A stretch of DNA of 8,710 nucleotides, taken from CAZNHL01 sp964572965. Lineage in GTDB: Bacteria; Bacteroidota; Bacteroidia; Cytophagales; UBA9547. This document shows, piece after piece, positions 7,587-8,710 of the stretch (positions within the stretch are counted from its first letter, which is position 1; the number at the start of each line of letters is the position of its first letter). The stretch is from NCBI GenBank assembly GCA_964572965.1, contig CAZNHL010000113.1, positions 1 to 8,710 on the forward strand, read 5' to 3'. A program made the position numbers and the translations under genes. The notes below the pieces were generated by a model, which worked only from the letters and a program-made list of their open reading frames with translations, made no database searches and was not told where the DNA came from.

Positions 7587-8284
7587 AATGTATCGTTATT
7601 GAAGATCAATACCCTGCTCAACAGATTCTGCAGAAGTACATTGGCTCTCATGAAAGCCTGGATCTGGTCAAGACATTTACTAATGCAAATGAAGCGCTGA
7701 TGTTCCTGAAAGAGAATTTCGTTGACCTTGTTTTTCTGGACATTAACTTACCTCAGGTTTCAGGGATGGAATTTCTCCGGCTGAATACCAACTTGCCGCC
7801 CACCATTCTTACCACAGCTTTTTCCGAATTTGCGCTGGAAAGTTATGAATACAACATTGTCGATTATTTACTTAAACCTTTTTCATTTGAAAGGTTTAAT
7901 CAGGCAGTAACAAAGTTTCTATCTGTTAATAGCCCGGCTTCAAAAACTGAGAATATAGTAAATACGGCTTCAAATGATGAAATATTTATTAAATCAGGGC
8001 ACGAGATCTTAAAATTGAAGCCTTGTGACATCTTATATATCAAGTCTGACGGGGACTATACAGAGGCAATCACAGATTCAAAAAAGTATCTGTCGTATTA
8101 CTCCTTAAAAGACTGGTTAAATAAGCTGGAGAATAACTTTTGTCAGGTACACAAGTCATACATTATCAACGTCAACTATTTAAGCAAAATATCATCCAAC
8201 AAGATTAATCTGGCAGGAAAACACCTGATACCAATCGGAAGAGCTTATAAAAAGGATTTCATTGACAGGAATATAATTCTTTAA
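7580..8284 (+). CDS. LytTR-family DNA-binding response regulator
   Basis: The 234-residue protein has a CheY-like receiver (about 1-115) and a C-terminal LytTR DNA-binding domain (about 133-234). Receiver residues are intact: acidic pocket Glu8-Asp9, phosphorylation site Asp54 in LVFLDINLP, Thr78/Thr79 in ILTTAF, and Lys99 in LLKPF. The LytTR part shows the expected order: IFIKSGHEILKL, DILYIKSDGDYTEA, then QVHKSYIINVNYLSKI and the closing IPIGRAYKKDF. The start ATG lies inside the end of the kinase gene (ATGCTAA), so the two are cotranscribed. On phosphorylation by the kinase it would bind promoter DNA, probably as a dimer on direct repeats. The adjacent divergent receptor promoter is the obvious candidate target, and self-regulation is also possible. 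Both are inferences. Confidence 0.95.
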   Translation: MLKCIVIEDQYPAQQILQKYIGSHESLDLVKTFTNANEALMFLKENFVDLVFLDINLPQVSGMEFLRLNTNLPPTILTTAFSEFALESYEYNIVDYLLKPFSFERFNQAVTKFLSVNSPASKTENIVNTASNDEIFIKSGHEILKLKPCDILYIKSDGDYTEAITDSKKYLSYYSLKDWLNKLENNFCQVHKSYIINVNYLSKISSNKINLAGKHLIPIGRAYKKDFIDRNIIL

Positions 8285-8367
8285 CGCCGCTTACGCCATA
8301 AGACTCTGCCCGTTGCTCTCACTTTAAAATTCATTATCTTACAATCTGAAAAAAACATTGTTATGGT

Positions 8368-8710
8368 ATGGCGCATGCACAAGAAACCCCATCCGGTCAT
8401 GAACTTATAAAATACCTCTCAAAATACATTTCACTAACAGATGAGGAAGTCTGTGCCATTTTGAAAAACCTGGACATTCGCAATTATCAGAAAGGAGACA
8501 TACTTCTAAAAGCAGGCGAAGTACCCGAATTATGTTACTTTATACTCAAGGGGTGTGTAAGAAAATATTATGAGATAGACGGTGAAGAGAAAACTACAGA
8601 CTTTTATACAGAAGGCCAGCCATTTGCTGTTTTTCAAGGAACAAATCTTAATAAAAAATCCCCTTTTTACCTATCCTGTCTGGAAAACGGCATAATGTCT
8701 GTCGGACCAA
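8368..8710 (+). CDS. Crp/Fnr-family transcription regulator, N-terminal part, runs off the window
   Basis: The frame opens at ATG 8368 and stays open for 114 codons to the window edge. It reads as the N-terminal half of a cyclic-nucleotide-binding (cNMP) beta-roll: helical lead HELIKYLSKYISLTDEEV, then the roll strands RNYQKGDILLKAGEVPE, CYFILKGCVRKYYEIDG, EEKTTDFYTEGQPF. The KGDILLKAGEVP...YFILKGCVRKYY order is typical of the short (about 190-residue) Bacteroidota Crp-like regulators. The helix-turn-helix would lie beyond the window. The phosphate-binding residues of true cAMP binders fall near or past the edge, so the ligand cannot be judged. Another ATG at 8363 is closed by a TAA after 15 codons. 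The gene is 83 bases after the response regulator on the same strand and may have its own promoter. No link to the iron-type operon is visible. Confidence 0.85.
   Translation, partial: MAHAQETPSGHELIKYLSKYISLTDEEVCAILKNLDIRNYQKGDILLKAGEVPELCYFILKGCVRKYYEIDGEEKTTDFYTEGQPFAVFQGTNLNKKSPFYLSCLENGIMSVGP

Noticed and set aside
8289..8301. CTTA-CGCCA-TAAG after the response regulator as a terminator
   Set aside because: The stem is only four pairs and has no T run on the plus strand.
8313..8342. TTG, 19 bases, TATCTTAC as a promoter of the Crp-like gene
   Set aside because: Spacing is right, but each box keeps only part of the consensus, so it is too weak to list as a feature.

Overview
The window looks like Bacteroidota chromosome (AT-rich). 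The Cytophagia/Sphingobacteriia/Chitinophagia side is plausible, but nothing visible fixes the genus. The evidence is the gene content: a very large SprB/PKD-type repeat surface protein, a TonB-dependent receptor with an N-terminal carboxypeptidase-D-like domain, a DUF4374 lipoprotein, a LytS/LytTR-type two-component pair, a short Crp-family regulator, A-rich leaders without Shine-Dalgarno sites, and exclusive TAA stops at intact gene ends.

Layout. Positions 1-2516 (minus strand) hold the first 838 codons of a large secreted repeat protein that runs out of the window. It carries a 10-N assembly gap that is probably spurious. Positions 2517-2752 are intergenic, with a possible promoter for that gene and a good intrinsic terminator for the operon upstream. 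Positions 2753-6402 (minus strand) are a two-gene operon: an 804-residue TonB-dependent outer-membrane receptor, then after 14 bases a DUF4374 lipoprotein. The pair resembles the XusA/XusB part of the Bacteroides xenosiderophore system. The lipoprotein frame is cut once by an in-frame TAG, and the receptor has only a TTG codon as a usable start. A 134-base divergent region separates this operon from a plus-strand histidine kinase and LytTR response regulator (6537-8284, overlapping by 7 bases). At 8368 a Crp/Fnr-family regulator begins and leaves the window at its right edge.

How they may work together. The receptor and lipoprotein should form a surface capture-and-import unit for an iron-siderophore or similar chelate. 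The divergent two-component pair is well placed to control it, although that is inferred from position alone. The repeat protein and the Crp-like regulator show no functional tie to the operon. No mobile element, CRISPR array, tRNA or rRNA was seen. No gene-free stretch exceeds 300 bases.
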